Positions 33,802 to 43,800 of a stretch of 64,000 nt of DNA are shown here, piece after piece. Every line of letters starts with the position of its first letter. Position 1 is the first letter of the stretch. The stretch covers positions 34,271 to 98,270 of the forward strand of contig WYBB01000200.1 of the NCBI GenBank assembly GCA_011526585.1, in the 5' to 3' direction. This DNA comes from Deltaproteobacteria bacterium. Lineage in GTDB: Bacteria; Myxococcota_A; UBA9042; PHBI01. The position numbers were made by a program, and so were the translations under genes. The notes under the pieces are model-generated. The model did no database searches and was not told where the DNA came from. It saw nothing but the letters and a program-made list of their open reading frames with translations.

Positions 33802-34289
33802 GGTTCTGGGACGCATCGGCCGTCGTGCCGTTGCTGGTGCGTCAGTCCTGCACGGATCTCGTGCGCCGTTGGCGCGCCGACGACCCTGTCATGGTGACGT
33901 GGTGGGCCACCGAGATCGAGTGTGTCTCCGCCATCGCCCGCCTCGAGCGCGAGACACGACTGGATCGGCGGGGAACCGCTGACGCGCTCCGGCGGCTCGA
34001 TGCCATCGGCGCGTCCTGGCACGAAGTGCAACCGAGTGACGGCCTCAAGCAGACCGCACGGCGTCTCTTGCGGAGTCATGCGCTACGCGCAGGCGACGCA
34101 TTCCAGCTCGCCGCGGCCCTCCACGCGGCGGAGCTTCGGCCGGCGAGCCTCGACTTCGTCTGCCTCGATGATCGCCTCTCGCTCGCAGCCGAGAGGGAGG
34201 GCTTCGGCGTCGTCTGCGCTTCGGAGCCAGCGCCCGCCGCCGCTCTTCCCGCGGCGCCCCGCAAGCGAGGCAAGCGGCGAGGCTCCTGA
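33798..34289 (+). CDS. VapC-like PIN-domain toxin
   Basis: A 163-aa PIN-domain ribonuclease-like toxin. Acidic active-site residues are visible at D5 (FWDASA), E39/E41 (ATEIEC), D100 (AGDAFQLAAAL) and D124/D125 (CLDDRL), so the site is intact. The tail is Ala/Pro/Arg/Lys-rich. It overlaps the antitoxin by ATGA. Known VapC toxins cleave tRNA or rRNA; the target here is unknown. A strong hairpin follows the stop. Confidence 0.88.
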   Translation: MRFWDASAVVPLLVRQSCTDLVRRWRADDPVMVTWWATEIECVSAIARLERETRLDRRGTADALRRLDAIGASWHEVQPSDGLKQTARRLLRSHALRAGDAFQLAAALHAAELRPASLDFVCLDDRLSLAAEREGFGVVCASEPAPAAALPAAPRKRGKRRGS

Positions 34290-34321
34290 GTACGGCGCCC
34301 CGCAAGTCCGTGACCCGACTT

Positions 34322-34350
34322 GCGCCGGTCGGGCCTTCGGCCCGTGGCGC
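34322..34350 (+). terminator. Strong UUC-loop hairpin after the toxin gene
   Basis: GCGCC...CGGGCC-TTC-GGCCCG...GGCGC: a 6-bp inner stem (34330-34335 with 34339-34344) extended by an outer 5-bp GCGCC/GGCGC pairing. It is about 33 bp after the toxin stop. No T-tract. Confidence 0.45.
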
Positions 34351-34424
34351 TTCCATGCGAGGCGGGGCGGCGGCCCTGCGAGGCGCGAGGTGGACAAGAA
34401 AGGTCGCTGCGCTTCCGACCCGGC

Positions 34425-34701
34425 TCAACAGGTCGGAGAGCGCAACGACCGGGAGCGAGCACGCTCCCATCGGGGCCCGCCACGGCCCCGCGACCAGGCC
34501 GGCGTGGGGCGATCGGCCATCGAATCGACCGCCCGGCGCACCGGCTCATTCGGCGTTGGCCGTGCGCCCCCGATGAGGTTGCCGCGGTCGTCGAAGAGCA
34601 CACCGTCTTCGAGCACGAGGTTGACCTCGCCGCGCATCAGCGATCGATGCGACAAGGAAGGTGCTGATCAGGTACGTCTTGATCATGTCGAGTGTCCCCA
34701 T
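34425..34701 (-). pseudogene. Frameshifted remnant of a small secreted protein
   Basis: Minus-strand ATG at 34701 starts a signal-peptide-like sequence (MIKTYLISTFLVASIADA from residue 6). The frame then becomes Arg-rich nonsense, while the neighbouring frame continues with plausible protein (RGEVNLVLEDGVLFDDRGNL). A single indel near 34635 would join them. I do not recognise the family. The short length and lack of an intact end make it a low-confidence call. Confidence 0.3.
34451..34490. repeat. Two adjacent perfect hairpins
   Basis: GGGAGCG-AGCA-CGCTCCC (34451-34468) and, 2 nt later, CGGGGCC-n6-GGCCCCG (34471-34490). They may be remnants of a mobile or structured element. Confidence 0.4.
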
Positions 34702-34927
34702 GAGCTCAGGTTCGGCGTCCCCCACCGGGCGCCCCTGCGAGGTACGCGCCGCCCGTCCGGAGCAAGGGGCGTGCCGCGGTCGACGGAGGGGCCGGGCCTC
34801 GACGCACGGGGCCGCGCCGCGACCGCTGTGCGCGCGAATACGATGCGATTCGCCACGGCCGCGCGCCGACGTTGCAGAACGCCGCATCAACCATTCAACC
34901 TATTGATAACATTTGGAATAGCCAGAC

Positions 34928-36405
34928 ATGCGACTGACGCGCAAGCTGACCTTCGCGCTGGCGGGCGCCGTGCTCCTCGTGCTCGGGATCAACGCGGCGA
35001 TCCGCATCAACCTCGAGCTGCCGGTCTACGAGACCGACGTGCGTCGCGACGGTCGCCTGCTCGGCCGCGCCATCGGCGGCGCCGCTTCGCTGGTCTGGGA
35101 GCGCGTCGGGCCGGACGAGGCCCTCGCGCTGGTCGCCGACGCCAACCAGCGCCAGTCCAACGTCAACATCCGCTGGGTCTGGCTCGACGCCCCGCCGGGC
35201 AGCGACGACGCGCCCGAGGTCGCCGTCGAGCGCCTGCGCCCCGACGAGGGCGCCGAGACCACGACCGTGCGCTGGCGACCTCCAGGCTCGCCGCATGACG
35301 CCCTCTACACCTACGCCGCCGTCAAGATCCCCGGCGAGCGCCGCGGCGCGCTCGAGCTGCGCGAGACGCTCGTGGCCGAGGAGGCCTTCGTGCGCCGCTC
35401 GATCCTGCAGTCGACGCTCGTGACCGCCGTGCTCGTGCTCTTGTGCACGGCGATCGCGCTCGGCCTCGGCGCCGTGCTCGTCGGCGCGCCGGTGAAGAAG
35501 CTCGTCGCGCAGGCCCAGCGCATCGGCGCCGGCGATCTCTCCGCGCGCCTCGACCTGCCTCAGCGCGACGAGATCGGCGAGCTCGCGCGCGAGATGAACG
35601 CGATGGCGTCGCGTCTTGCAACGGCGCGCGCCGAGATCGAGCGCGAGACCGACGCGCGCCTGGCCGCGGTCGAGCAGCTGCGCCACGCCGATCGCCTGAC
35701 CACCGTCGGCAAGCTCGCCGCCGGGATCGCCCACGAGGTCGGCACGCCGCTCAACGTCATCAGCGGCTTCGCCCAGCTGATCCACGACGAGTACCCGCCC
35801 GGCACGCCGGCGCACGAGCACGCCGCGGTGGTCTCGAGCCAGACCCAGCGCGTCGCCACGATCATCCGCGAGCTGCTCGACTTCGCGCGCCTGCGCCCAC
35901 CGCGCACCGCCAGCGAGGATCTCACGCTCATCGCGCGCCAGGTCGCGGCCCTGCTCCAGCCGCTGGCGCAGAAGCGGCAGCTCACGCTCACCGTCGACGC
36001 CCCGCCCGACGGCCTCCGGTGCGAGGTCGACGCCAGCCAGCTGCAGCAGGTGCTGACCAACCTGGCGATCAACGCAGTGCAGGTCTCGCCCCTCGGCGCG
36101 ACGGTCGCCATCGGCATCGACACGCGCCAGGCCCGCCCCCCCGCCGATCACGGGGGCGCGTCGGGGCGCTGGGCCTGCCTCACCGTCAGCGACGCCGGTC
36201 CTGGGATCCCGCCCGAGAACCTGCCGCGGATCTTCGAACCCTTCTTCACGACCAAGGAGCCAGGCGAGGGAACCGGACTTGGGCTGTCTGTTGCATACGG
36301 CATCGTCAAGGAACACGGCGGCTGGATCGAGGTCGACAGCCAGCCCGGGAGCGGCACCCGCTTCTCGGTGTTCCTGCCCCCCGATCCCCGCATGGAGCCC
36401 GACGC

Positions 36406-36409
<4 letters not shown>
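34928..36409 (+). CDS. Membrane sensor histidine kinase (NtrB-like) of a sigma-54 two-component pair
   Basis: A 493-aa kinase with membrane helices near residues 9-27 and 158-185 framing an extracytoplasmic sensor. A HAMP domain follows (APVKKLVAQAQRIGAGDLSA), then a HisKA helix with the phospho-His in AAGIAHEVGTPLNVISGFAQ. The ATPase domain has the N box (NLAINAVQV) and GEGTGLGLSVAYGIV. It overlaps the following response regulator gene by GTGA, so the two form one two-component system. The sensed signal cannot be read from the sequence. Confidence 0.9.
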
Positions 36410-37773
<1,364 letters not shown>

Positions 37774-37833
37774 CGAACGGACGTCTCGTCCGCCGCCGCG
37801 CTCACGACGCCTCGTCTCGCCGAACCCCGGCGC

Positions 37834-38379
37834 TCAGCGTGAGAGCCCCACGAGGATCAGCACGTGCGCCGCGACGCTCGCGCCGATCGCCAGGAAGCCG
37901 AAGGGCTCCTCACCACCCGCCGCGACGCCACCCACGGCGACGATCGCCAGCACCTCGCACGCCGCCGCGATCGCGCCGAGCCTGGGCGCATGCGCGCGCC
38001 AGAGCGCCAGGCCCAGAAGCAGGTGCGCCACCGTCAACGCCAGCCCCAGCGCCGCGACCGCCATGATGAACGCGCCGAGCTTGCCCCACTCGCGCCCGCC
38101 GGGGATCGCGGCGAAGAGCACGACGCCGAGCGCGAGCCCGCCGATGAGGACCCAGGCCGCCGCCGGCGCGAGGCCACCGAGCCACGGCCGCATCATGAAG
38201 AGCGCGACGATCGTCAGGACCAGCGCCACCACGCCACCCACCGCCGCCAGGAGCCCGAGCTCCGAGCCAGCGACGGCGCCGACCACGCCAAGGAGCCAAG
38301 CGCCGACGAAGGTCGCCTGCCCCGCGATCCCGAGCGCGGCGCCGCGCGGCCTATCCGCGACCTGCGCCGCCTCTTGCAT
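37834..38379 (-). CDS. Small multi-spanning membrane protein
   Basis: A 181-aa, strongly hydrophobic protein with about five or six membrane helices (one is LAAVGGVVALVLTIVALFMM). No recognisable family motif. Its ATG overlaps the stop of the upstream hybrid kinase, so the two are co-translated and may work together. The long frame upstream is a shadow of the kinase. Confidence 0.65.
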   Translation of the reverse strand: MQEAAQVADRPRGAALGIAGQATFVGAWLLGVVGAVAGSELGLLAAVGGVVALVLTIVALFMMRPWLGGLAPAAAWVLIGGLALGVVLFAAIPGGREWGKLGAFIMAVAALGLALTVAHLLLGLALWRAHAPRLGAIAAACEVLAIVAVGGVAAGGEEPFGFLAIGASVAAHVLILVGLSR

Positions 38380-40034
38380 CAGGCGCCCTCGCCGACCGGC
38401 GCCGGCGGGGCATCGAGCGCGCGCCGCACCGCCGCCAGGAGCTCGCTCGGGCCGAAGGGCTTCTTGAGGAGCTCGCCGTGCGGAGCGAGCTCCGCCAGCG
38501 CGTCGTCGCTGTAGCCGGAGATGAAGAGCATGCGCGGTCGCGTGCCCCCGCGCTTCGCCAGCTCGCGCGCGAGCGCCGCGCCGCCGACCCTGGCCATCAC
38601 CAGATCGGTGACGACGAGATCGAACGGCTTGTCCGCCTCGGCGATGAAGCGCAGCGCCTCTTCGCCGTTCTTCGCCGCGGTCACGTCGTAGTGCGCACCG
38701 ACCAGCACGCTGGCGACGAGCGCGCGCACCGAGCTCTCGTCCTCGACCACCAGCACCCGCTCGCCCCGCGCGCTCGGCCGCGCGCCCTTGTCCGCGCTGC
38801 CCTTTTCCTCGCTGGCTTGCGCCGCCGCGACCCGCGGCAGGCTCACCGTCACGCGCGTGCCGCGGCCCGGCTCGCTCGCGATCGCGATCGTGCCGCCCGC
38901 CTCCTGCACGATGCGCTGCACCGTGGTCAGGCCGAGCCCGGTCCCCTGCGTGCCTGGGCGGTCGGCGCGCGTCGTGAAGAACGCCTCGAAGGCGCGCGCC
39001 TTGACCTCCTCGCTCATGCCGTGGCCGGTGTCGGCGACGCTCAGCACCACACGCTCGCCATCGTCGCGCGTCTCGATCGTCATCACGCCGCCATCGGGCA
39101 TCGCGTCGCGCGCATTGAGCACGAGGTTCATCACGACCTGGCCGATCTGGCCCTGGTCGGCGTGCACCCAGCCGGTCGCCACGAGCGCCGCCTCGATCTC
39201 GATGTTCGATCCGATCACGCGCGCGAGCAGCTGCTTCATCGTCGCCACCGCATCCGAGAGCGGCAGCGCCCGCGGCGTGACCATCTCGCGGCGACCTTGC
39301 GCGAGGAGCTGCGTCGTCAGCGTCGCCGCGCGCGCGACCGCGGCGAGGATCGGCTCGACGTTGTCGCGCACCTCGGAGGTCGGCACGGACGGGTCGCCAT
39401 CGGCGAGCTCGCGCAGGATGTGGCCATGGCCCGCGATCACGGTGAGGAGGTTGTTGAAGTCGTGCGCCACGCCGCCGGCGAGACGCCCGATCGCCTCGAT
39501 GCGCTGCGCGTGCCGGAGCTCGGCTTCGCGCCTGGCGACCTCGGTCTGCAGGGTCTTCTGCTCGGTGATGTCGAAGATGTGCGTGACGACGAAGCGCAGC
39601 GCGCCCAGCGGCAACCCGGGCCGCGCGATCCCATCGAAGGCGCCGCTGACGAAGAGGTGCCCCCAGCGCATGCTGCCGTCGGGGCGCAGGTAGCGTTTCT
39701 GGACCTGATACCAGCGGCGCTTGCCGAGCGCGAGCTCGCCGAAGATCGCCTGGTCCTCGCCGAGATCGTCGGGGTGGGTGAAGCGCTGCAGGAACGAGAA
39801 CGGATCGACCTGCAGGATGTACTCGCGCGGCTGGCCGAGCAGCTCCTCGAGCGCACGGTTGACCCGCACGTAGCGGTTCTCCTTGGCCGACACGACGGCC
39901 ATCGCCACCGGCGCGTGCTCGAAGGCGACCTCGAACCACTCCTCGAGCTCCGCGACGCGCGCCCTTGTCGCCGCGAGCTCCGCGCGCAGCGCGTCGACCT
40001 CGACCCCGGGGTCCTTGCCGTCTGTCTGTGTCAT
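38379..40034 (-). CDS. Hybrid PAS histidine kinase with C-terminal receiver
   Basis: A 551-aa soluble kinase. A short coiled coil lies at the start, then a PAS domain (FEHAPVAMAVVSAKENRYVR). The HisKA helix is IGRLAGGVAHDFNNLLTVIA, and the ATPase domain has NLVLNARDAMPDGG and GTGLGLTTVQRIV. The C-terminal receiver has VVEDES, phospho-Asp in LVVTDLVMARVGG, and LLKKPF. The ATG at 40034 is preferred over a TTG at 40070. It is followed by a coupled membrane-protein gene. A nested-palindrome element lies just upstream. Confidence 0.88.
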   Translation of the reverse strand: MTQTDGKDPGVEVDALRAELAATRARVAELEEWFEVAFEHAPVAMAVVSAKENRYVRVNRALEELLGQPREYILQVDPFSFLQRFTHPDDLGEDQAIFGELALGKRRWYQVQKRYLRPDGSMRWGHLFVSGAFDGIARPGLPLGALRFVVTHIFDITEQKTLQTEVARREAELRHAQRIEAIGRLAGGVAHDFNNLLTVIAGHGHILRELADGDPSVPTSEVRDNVEPILAAVARAATLTTQLLAQGRREMVTPRALPLSDAVATMKQLLARVIGSNIEIEAALVATGWVHADQGQIGQVVMNLVLNARDAMPDGGVMTIETRDDGERVVLSVADTGHGMSEEVKARAFEAFFTTRADRPGTQGTGLGLTTVQRIVQEAGGTIAIASEPGRGTRVTVSLPRVAAAQASEEKGSADKGARPSARGERVLVVEDESSVRALVASVLVGAHYDVTAAKNGEEALRFIAEADKPFDLVVTDLVMARVGGAALARELAKRGGTRPRMLFISGYSDDALAELAPHGELLKKPFGPSELLAAVRRALDAPPAPVGEGA

Positions 40035-40073
40035 CCGATCCAGGGTCGACGCGCACGCCTCGCCTGTCAACGG

Positions 40074-40238
40074 CTAGTGCACCGCAGGAGAGATAGGCTC
40101 AAGCAGCCGAGAGCGGATCGTCGGCGAGGCCTAGGCGCCGCGACGAAGCGGTACTTGAAGTACCGCGAGGAGCGGCAACGCCGGCATCGTCGACGAGGCG
40201 CCTCGGACCTTGAGCCTATCTCGACGGAGGTGCACTAG
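40074..40238. mobile_element. 165-bp nested-palindrome, MITE-like element
   Basis: The ends are a perfect 10-bp inverted repeat (CTAGTGCACC at 40074-40083, GGTGCACTAG at 40229-40238). Inside is a perfect 14-bp inverted repeat (GAGATAGGCTCAAG at 40090-40103 with its complement at 40209-40222). At the centre is a 19-nt palindrome (GCGGTACTTGAAGTACCGC, 40148-40166). CTAG at both tips is compatible with a 4-bp target duplication flanking TGCACC/GGTGCA. It carries no gene and lies exactly between two genes. MITE is the best reading. A large regulatory hairpin is the alternative. Confidence 0.6.
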
Positions 40239-40242
40239 CGTC

Positions 40243-42063
40243 TCAGCGAAGCTCGATCGCCATCGGCATCATCGCCAGGACCGCGCGACCATCCACGAGC
40301 GACTCGAGCACGTGGGCCAGGCGGGACGCCGCGCCGGCGACGGGGCGCGGCAAGGTGCGCGCGAGGCTCCGGAGCTGGCCGCCGAAGCGCAGCCGCTCGG
40401 TGCCTTCTCGACCCTGTCCGAGGAGGTCGAAGAGGGTCTTGTGCTTGGGGAAGATCTGCACGCGCGGGCGCGCGTCGCCCGACCACGCGCGCGACAGGCG
40501 CGCCGCCTCGTGCACCGCGTCGTCGAGGCCGCCGAGCTTGTCGACGAGGCCGACCTCGTGGGCCTGGCGACCGGTCCAGACGCGGCCCTGCGCGACCTTG
40601 TGCACCGCGTCGAAGCTCATGTTGCGGCCCTTGGCGACGCGGTTCACGAAGGTCTTGTAGGTGTGCTCCATGCTGGCCTTGACGGCGGCGCGCTCGGACT
40701 CGGAGAAGCGCGCCAGCCCCGAGAACATGCCGGCGTTCTTGCCGCGCGCGATCACCGTCGTGCCGACGCCGATCTTGTCGAGCAGGCCGCGGTAGACGAG
40801 CTTGCCGCCGAAGACGCCGATCGATCCGGTGAGCGTCGTCGGATCGGCGTAGATCTTCCTGGCCGCCGCGGCGACGTAGTACCCGCCCGAGGCGGCGACG
40901 TTGCCGAGCGACGCGACCACGGGGATCTTCTTGTCGACCCGATCGAGCTCGCGCCAGATCACATCGGAGGCGAGCGCCGAGCCGCCCGGGCTGTCGATGC
41001 GCACGACCAGCGCCTTGACGCGCGTGTCGGCTTCGATGCGGTGCAGCTCGTCGAGGAGGTCCTCGGCGGCGATGACGTTGTCGGCGTTCATGAGATCGCT
41101 CGGGTCGCGCCCCTCGACGATCGGGCCCTCGGCGACGAGCACCGCCACGCGCGGCTCGCTGTCCTCGGGCTCGGAGGAGTCGCCGGAGAAGAGCTTGATC
41201 AGATCGAAGATCGAGCCGAGCTCGGGCGCGTCGTCGCGCTTGGGCCACGCGAGGCCGGCCTTGCCCTTGGCGGTCTCTTCCGCCGCAGCGAGCACCTCCG
41301 ACCAGTAGCGCAGATCGTCGACCAGCCCGGCGCGGCGCGCGTCCTCGGCGGTCAGCAGCCCGCGGTCGATCGCCGCCTCGACCGCCTTGACGTCGCGGCG
41401 CCGCGGGCGGGCGATCGCCTCGACCAGCGTTCGATAGAGGCCGTCGACGACCGCCTCGAGGTTCTCGCGCGCCGCGTCGGACAACGTCGAGCGCGTGAAC
41501 GGCTCCATCGCCGACTTGTACTGGCCGACCGCCTCGAAGTCGGCCTCGACGCCGATCGTCGACAGCAGATCCTTGTAGAAGGAGACCTCGGCCTGGAGGC
41601 CGGGCACGAAGACCGCGCTCTCCGGCGTGATGGCGATGCGCTCCGCCGGCGCGCTGGCGACCAGGGTGAGGAGGTCGCCGCGCGCGAGGTGCACGAGCAC
41701 GCGCTTCTTGGCCTCTCGCGCCGCCGCGAGCGCGGCCGCCAGCTCCTGCGCTTGCGCCGGGCCGAGCTGCAGGTCGCCGATCTTCAGCAGCAGGGTGTGC
41801 ACCTCGGGCGTGTGCGTGTCGGCGGCGATCTGCTGCAAGAGCTCGGGCATGACGACCGCGCTCTCACCCCCGAGGAGATCCCAGGGCGAGGTCTTCTCGC
41901 GGGCGACGCCGCCGAGCTTGTAGACGCGCACCGGCGTGACCTCGGTGGCCGCGGGCGTCATGGTCGAGCCGAAGTCGAAGGGCCAGTCCGCGCGGGCCGG
42001 CGCGCCCAGGAGCGCCAAGGCGGCGGTCGCGACCATGAGGCGAGCGAACGTTTGCACCTTCAT
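40243..42063 (-). CDS. sppA: SppA-type signal peptide peptidase
   Basis: A 606-aa, long-form (tandem-domain) SppA that degrades cleaved signal peptides at the membrane. It has an N-terminal signal/anchor (FARLMVATAALALLGAPARA). The general-base Lys lies in VGQYKSAMEPFTRS near residue 180. The nucleophile Ser is in SLGNVAASGGYYVAAAARKI near residue 391, preceded by VRIDSPGGSAL. The ATG at 42063 follows AAGGAGAG. It overlaps the stop of the radical SAM gene (ATGA), so both are in one operon. Confidence 0.93.
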   Translation of the reverse strand: MKVQTFARLMVATAALALLGAPARADWPFDFGSTMTPAATEVTPVRVYKLGGVAREKTSPWDLLGGESAVVMPELLQQIAADTHTPEVHTLLLKIGDLQLGPAQAQELAAALAAAREAKKRVLVHLARGDLLTLVASAPAERIAITPESAVFVPGLQAEVSFYKDLLSTIGVEADFEAVGQYKSAMEPFTRSTLSDAARENLEAVVDGLYRTLVEAIARPRRRDVKAVEAAIDRGLLTAEDARRAGLVDDLRYWSEVLAAAEETAKGKAGLAWPKRDDAPELGSIFDLIKLFSGDSSEPEDSEPRVAVLVAEGPIVEGRDPSDLMNADNVIAAEDLLDELHRIEADTRVKALVVRIDSPGGSALASDVIWRELDRVDKKIPVVASLGNVAASGGYYVAAAARKIYADPTTLTGSIGVFGGKLVYRGLLDKIGVGTTVIARGKNAGMFSGLARFSESERAAVKASMEHTYKTFVNRVAKGRNMSFDAVHKVAQGRVWTGRQAHEVGLVDKLGGLDDAVHEAARLSRAWSGDARPRVQIFPKHKTLFDLLGQGREGTERLRFGGQLRSLARTLPRPVAGAASRLAHVLESLVDGRAVLAMMPMAIELR

Positions 42064-43058
42064 GAGCTCTCCTTGTCCGTCCCCGCGCGCGGCTCGGATG
42101 ACGATCGCGCGCCGTCGCCCCAACCGGGCTCGTCCCGCGCACATTCCACGCCATCGACCATCGCGTCAACGAAGCCGAGGCGCTCGAAGAGCGACAGCGC
42201 CGCTGCGATCTCGCCCGCCGGCACGCGGCCGCCCATCGCCCGCGCCGCGCCCGCGCCTCGGCTCATGCGGTAGGGGAGGTAGCCGGTCATGAGGTTCACC
42301 GGCACCTCGCGCGCGACCTCGGCGAGCCAGCGCAAGACCGGCTCGGTGCAGCAGGCGAGGTGGCCGGGCATCAAGAGGTGACGCACGAGGATCGCGCGCC
42401 CGTGCTGGCGCGTGGCCGCGAGGAGGTAGCGGAAGAGGTGCGTCACCGTCGGCCAGTAGTCCCGGGCACGCGAGAGCTTGCGCCCGCATGCACCGTCGCC
42501 GAACTTGAGGTCGACGAGCCAGGTGCCGACGAGCGGAACGAGGTGATCGATGGCGGTCTCGGTCGTCCACAGGTTGGTGTTCCAGACGACGTGCGTGTCC
42601 GATGGCGCGTGGGCGAGCGCGCGCAAGAGGAAGAGCACGTTGACGTCGGGCAGGCCGCCGACGAAGTTGACGTTCCTCGCGCCCTCGGCGCGGCGCCTGG
42701 CGATCAGGTGGCCGAGCGCGCGCGGCGAGATCGCGACGCCGTGCGCGAGCGGAGCGACGACCTGATCCCAGTCGCTACAGAAGGCGCAGCGGAAGTTGCA
42801 CCCGGAGAGGTAGACCGTGTGGCTCGGCAGGAGCCGACGCTCCTCGCCGAAGTGAATGTATTCTTTATAGATTCTCGCATCTTCACCGAGCCCGCAGACC
42901 CCGCCCGGCGCCGCGATGCGATCGACGCCGCAGCGCTCGGCGCAGACGTCGCACGCGCGGTAGGCCGCGCTCGCCCAGGCGATGGCGCGCTCGAGCGCGC
43001 CGGGCTCGAGGAGCTCGGTGAGGCTGGTGCGATCGGGGATCGGAGTCGACGCGGTCAC
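42060..43058 (-). CDS. Radical SAM protein, PflA/PflX-like
   Basis: A 332-aa radical SAM enzyme. The 4Fe-4S motif CNFRCAFC (CxxxCxxC) lies in VYLSGCNFRCAFCSDWD, with an upstream Cys cluster (CDVCAERCGV ... GGVCG) and YKEYIHFGEE. This layout matches the uncharacterised group annotated as 'pyruvate formate-lyase activating enzyme-like' (COG1313). The GTG at 43058 is the likely start; the frame is open to 43307 but upstream residues are low-complexity and collide with the divergent gene. Substrate unknown. Confidence 0.82.
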   Translation of the reverse strand: MTASTPIPDRTSLTELLEPGALERAIAWASAAYRACDVCAERCGVDRIAAPGGVCGLGEDARIYKEYIHFGEERRLLPSHTVYLSGCNFRCAFCSDWDQVVAPLAHGVAISPRALGHLIARRRAEGARNVNFVGGLPDVNVLFLLRALAHAPSDTHVVWNTNLWTTETAIDHLVPLVGTWLVDLKFGDGACGRKLSRARDYWPTVTHLFRYLLAATRQHGRAILVRHLLMPGHLACCTEPVLRWLAEVAREVPVNLMTGYLPYRMSRGAGAARAMGGRVPAGEIAAALSLFERLGFVDAMVDGVECARDEPGWGDGARSSSEPRAGTDKESS

Positions 43059-43134
43059 CTCGCCAGGGTCGCCGCGTACGCGCCCCGATACAAGTCCTTG
43101 CCCGCATCGATCGGCGCTCGTAGAGTCCGCCGCG

Positions 43135-43776
43135 ATGCGTCCCCCTTCGCTCATCCTGGTCCTCGTGGCGCTCACGGCCTCGTGCGCCACCAGCCCGCGC
43201 GCGCCTTCACCGCACGCGCCGCTCGTCACGCCCGAGGGCGCGCTCTGCGAGGGCCGACCCGGCGATCCGCGCGGCGAGCGGGATCCCGCCTGCGCGCCGA
43301 CCGCCACCCACGAGCCGGTGGCGATCAGCTACCACCTCGCCGCGTGCACCCCGGGCGTGCGCGGGCCCATCGCCGTGCGCCTCGGCGAACAGCACCTCCT
43401 GACGCTCTACCCCGGCGAGGCGAAGACGGTGCGCCTGCCGCGCGGCGAGGTCGCGCTCACGCTCGACGAGGGCGGGCGCGAGGACCGGCGCGAGCTCATG
43501 CTCGAGGGCCACGGCCCGCTCGTCGTCGAGCTCGGCTGCGATCCGCGGTCGTTTTCCGGCGGGCTCGAGGCGCTCGTGCTCGAGGGTCCGCGCCAGGGGC
43601 AGACCTGCGAGACGCCGATCGCGGTGCGCGCCGGCGGCCTCGATCTGACGATCGATCGCGACGAGGTGCGCACGCTCTTCGTGCCGCGCGGCCACCACGT
43701 GCTGCGCGTCGCCGGCCGCGAGCGCGCGCTCGAGATCGGCGCGGGCGGCGCGCGCCTCGCCGTGTGCGACGAGTGA
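43135..43776 (+). CDS. Predicted lipoprotein of unknown function
   Basis: A 213-aa exported protein. The N-terminal signal (SLILVLVALTASC) has a weak lipobox with Thr at -3. A Pro/Ala-rich linker leads into two similar beta-rich segments: GPIAVRLGEQHLLTLYPGEA and later TPIAVRAGGLDLTIDRDEVR. This points to an internal duplication. Six further Cys residues may pair. Divergent from the radical SAM gene, convergent with the giant gene. No family recognised. Confidence 0.7.
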   Translation: MRPPSLILVLVALTASCATSPRAPSPHAPLVTPEGALCEGRPGDPRGERDPACAPTATHEPVAISYHLAACTPGVRGPIAVRLGEQHLLTLYPGEAKTVRLPRGEVALTLDEGGREDRRELMLEGHGPLVVELGCDPRSFSGGLEALVLEGPRQGQTCETPIAVRAGGLDLTIDRDEVRTLFVPRGHHVLRVAGRERALEIGAGGARLAVCDE

Positions 43777-43779
43777 CCC

Positions 43780-43800
43780 GAGGCGCGAGTCCCACGCCTC
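43780..43800. terminator. Bidirectional terminator-like hairpin
   Basis: GAGGCG (43780-43785) pairs with CGCCTC (43795-43800) around a 9-nt loop. It lies between two convergent genes and overlaps the stop of the giant gene. Confidence 0.4.

Larger units (their letters stand above)
34290..34927. other. 638-bp non-coding, hairpin-rich and probably decayed region
   Basis: Between the toxin gene and the next sensor kinase there is no intact gene. It holds several GC-rich hairpins, a short frameshifted gene remnant on the minus strand, and an AT-richer stretch from about 34885 to 34925 that probably contains the promoter of the downstream kinase. Confidence 0.6.

Noticed and set aside
34451..34490. 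Adjacent hairpins as a tRNA or structured RNA gene
   Set aside because: No cloverleaf, no anticodon arm and no T-loop consensus.
34290..34927. Several short open frames on both strands
   Set aside because: None has a start with ribosome site, a coherent protein pattern or an operon link. Only the minus-strand remnant showed plausible protein sequence and it is frameshifted.
43059..43307. N-terminal extension of the radical SAM protein
   Set aside because: Overlaps the divergent lipoprotein gene and is low-complexity.
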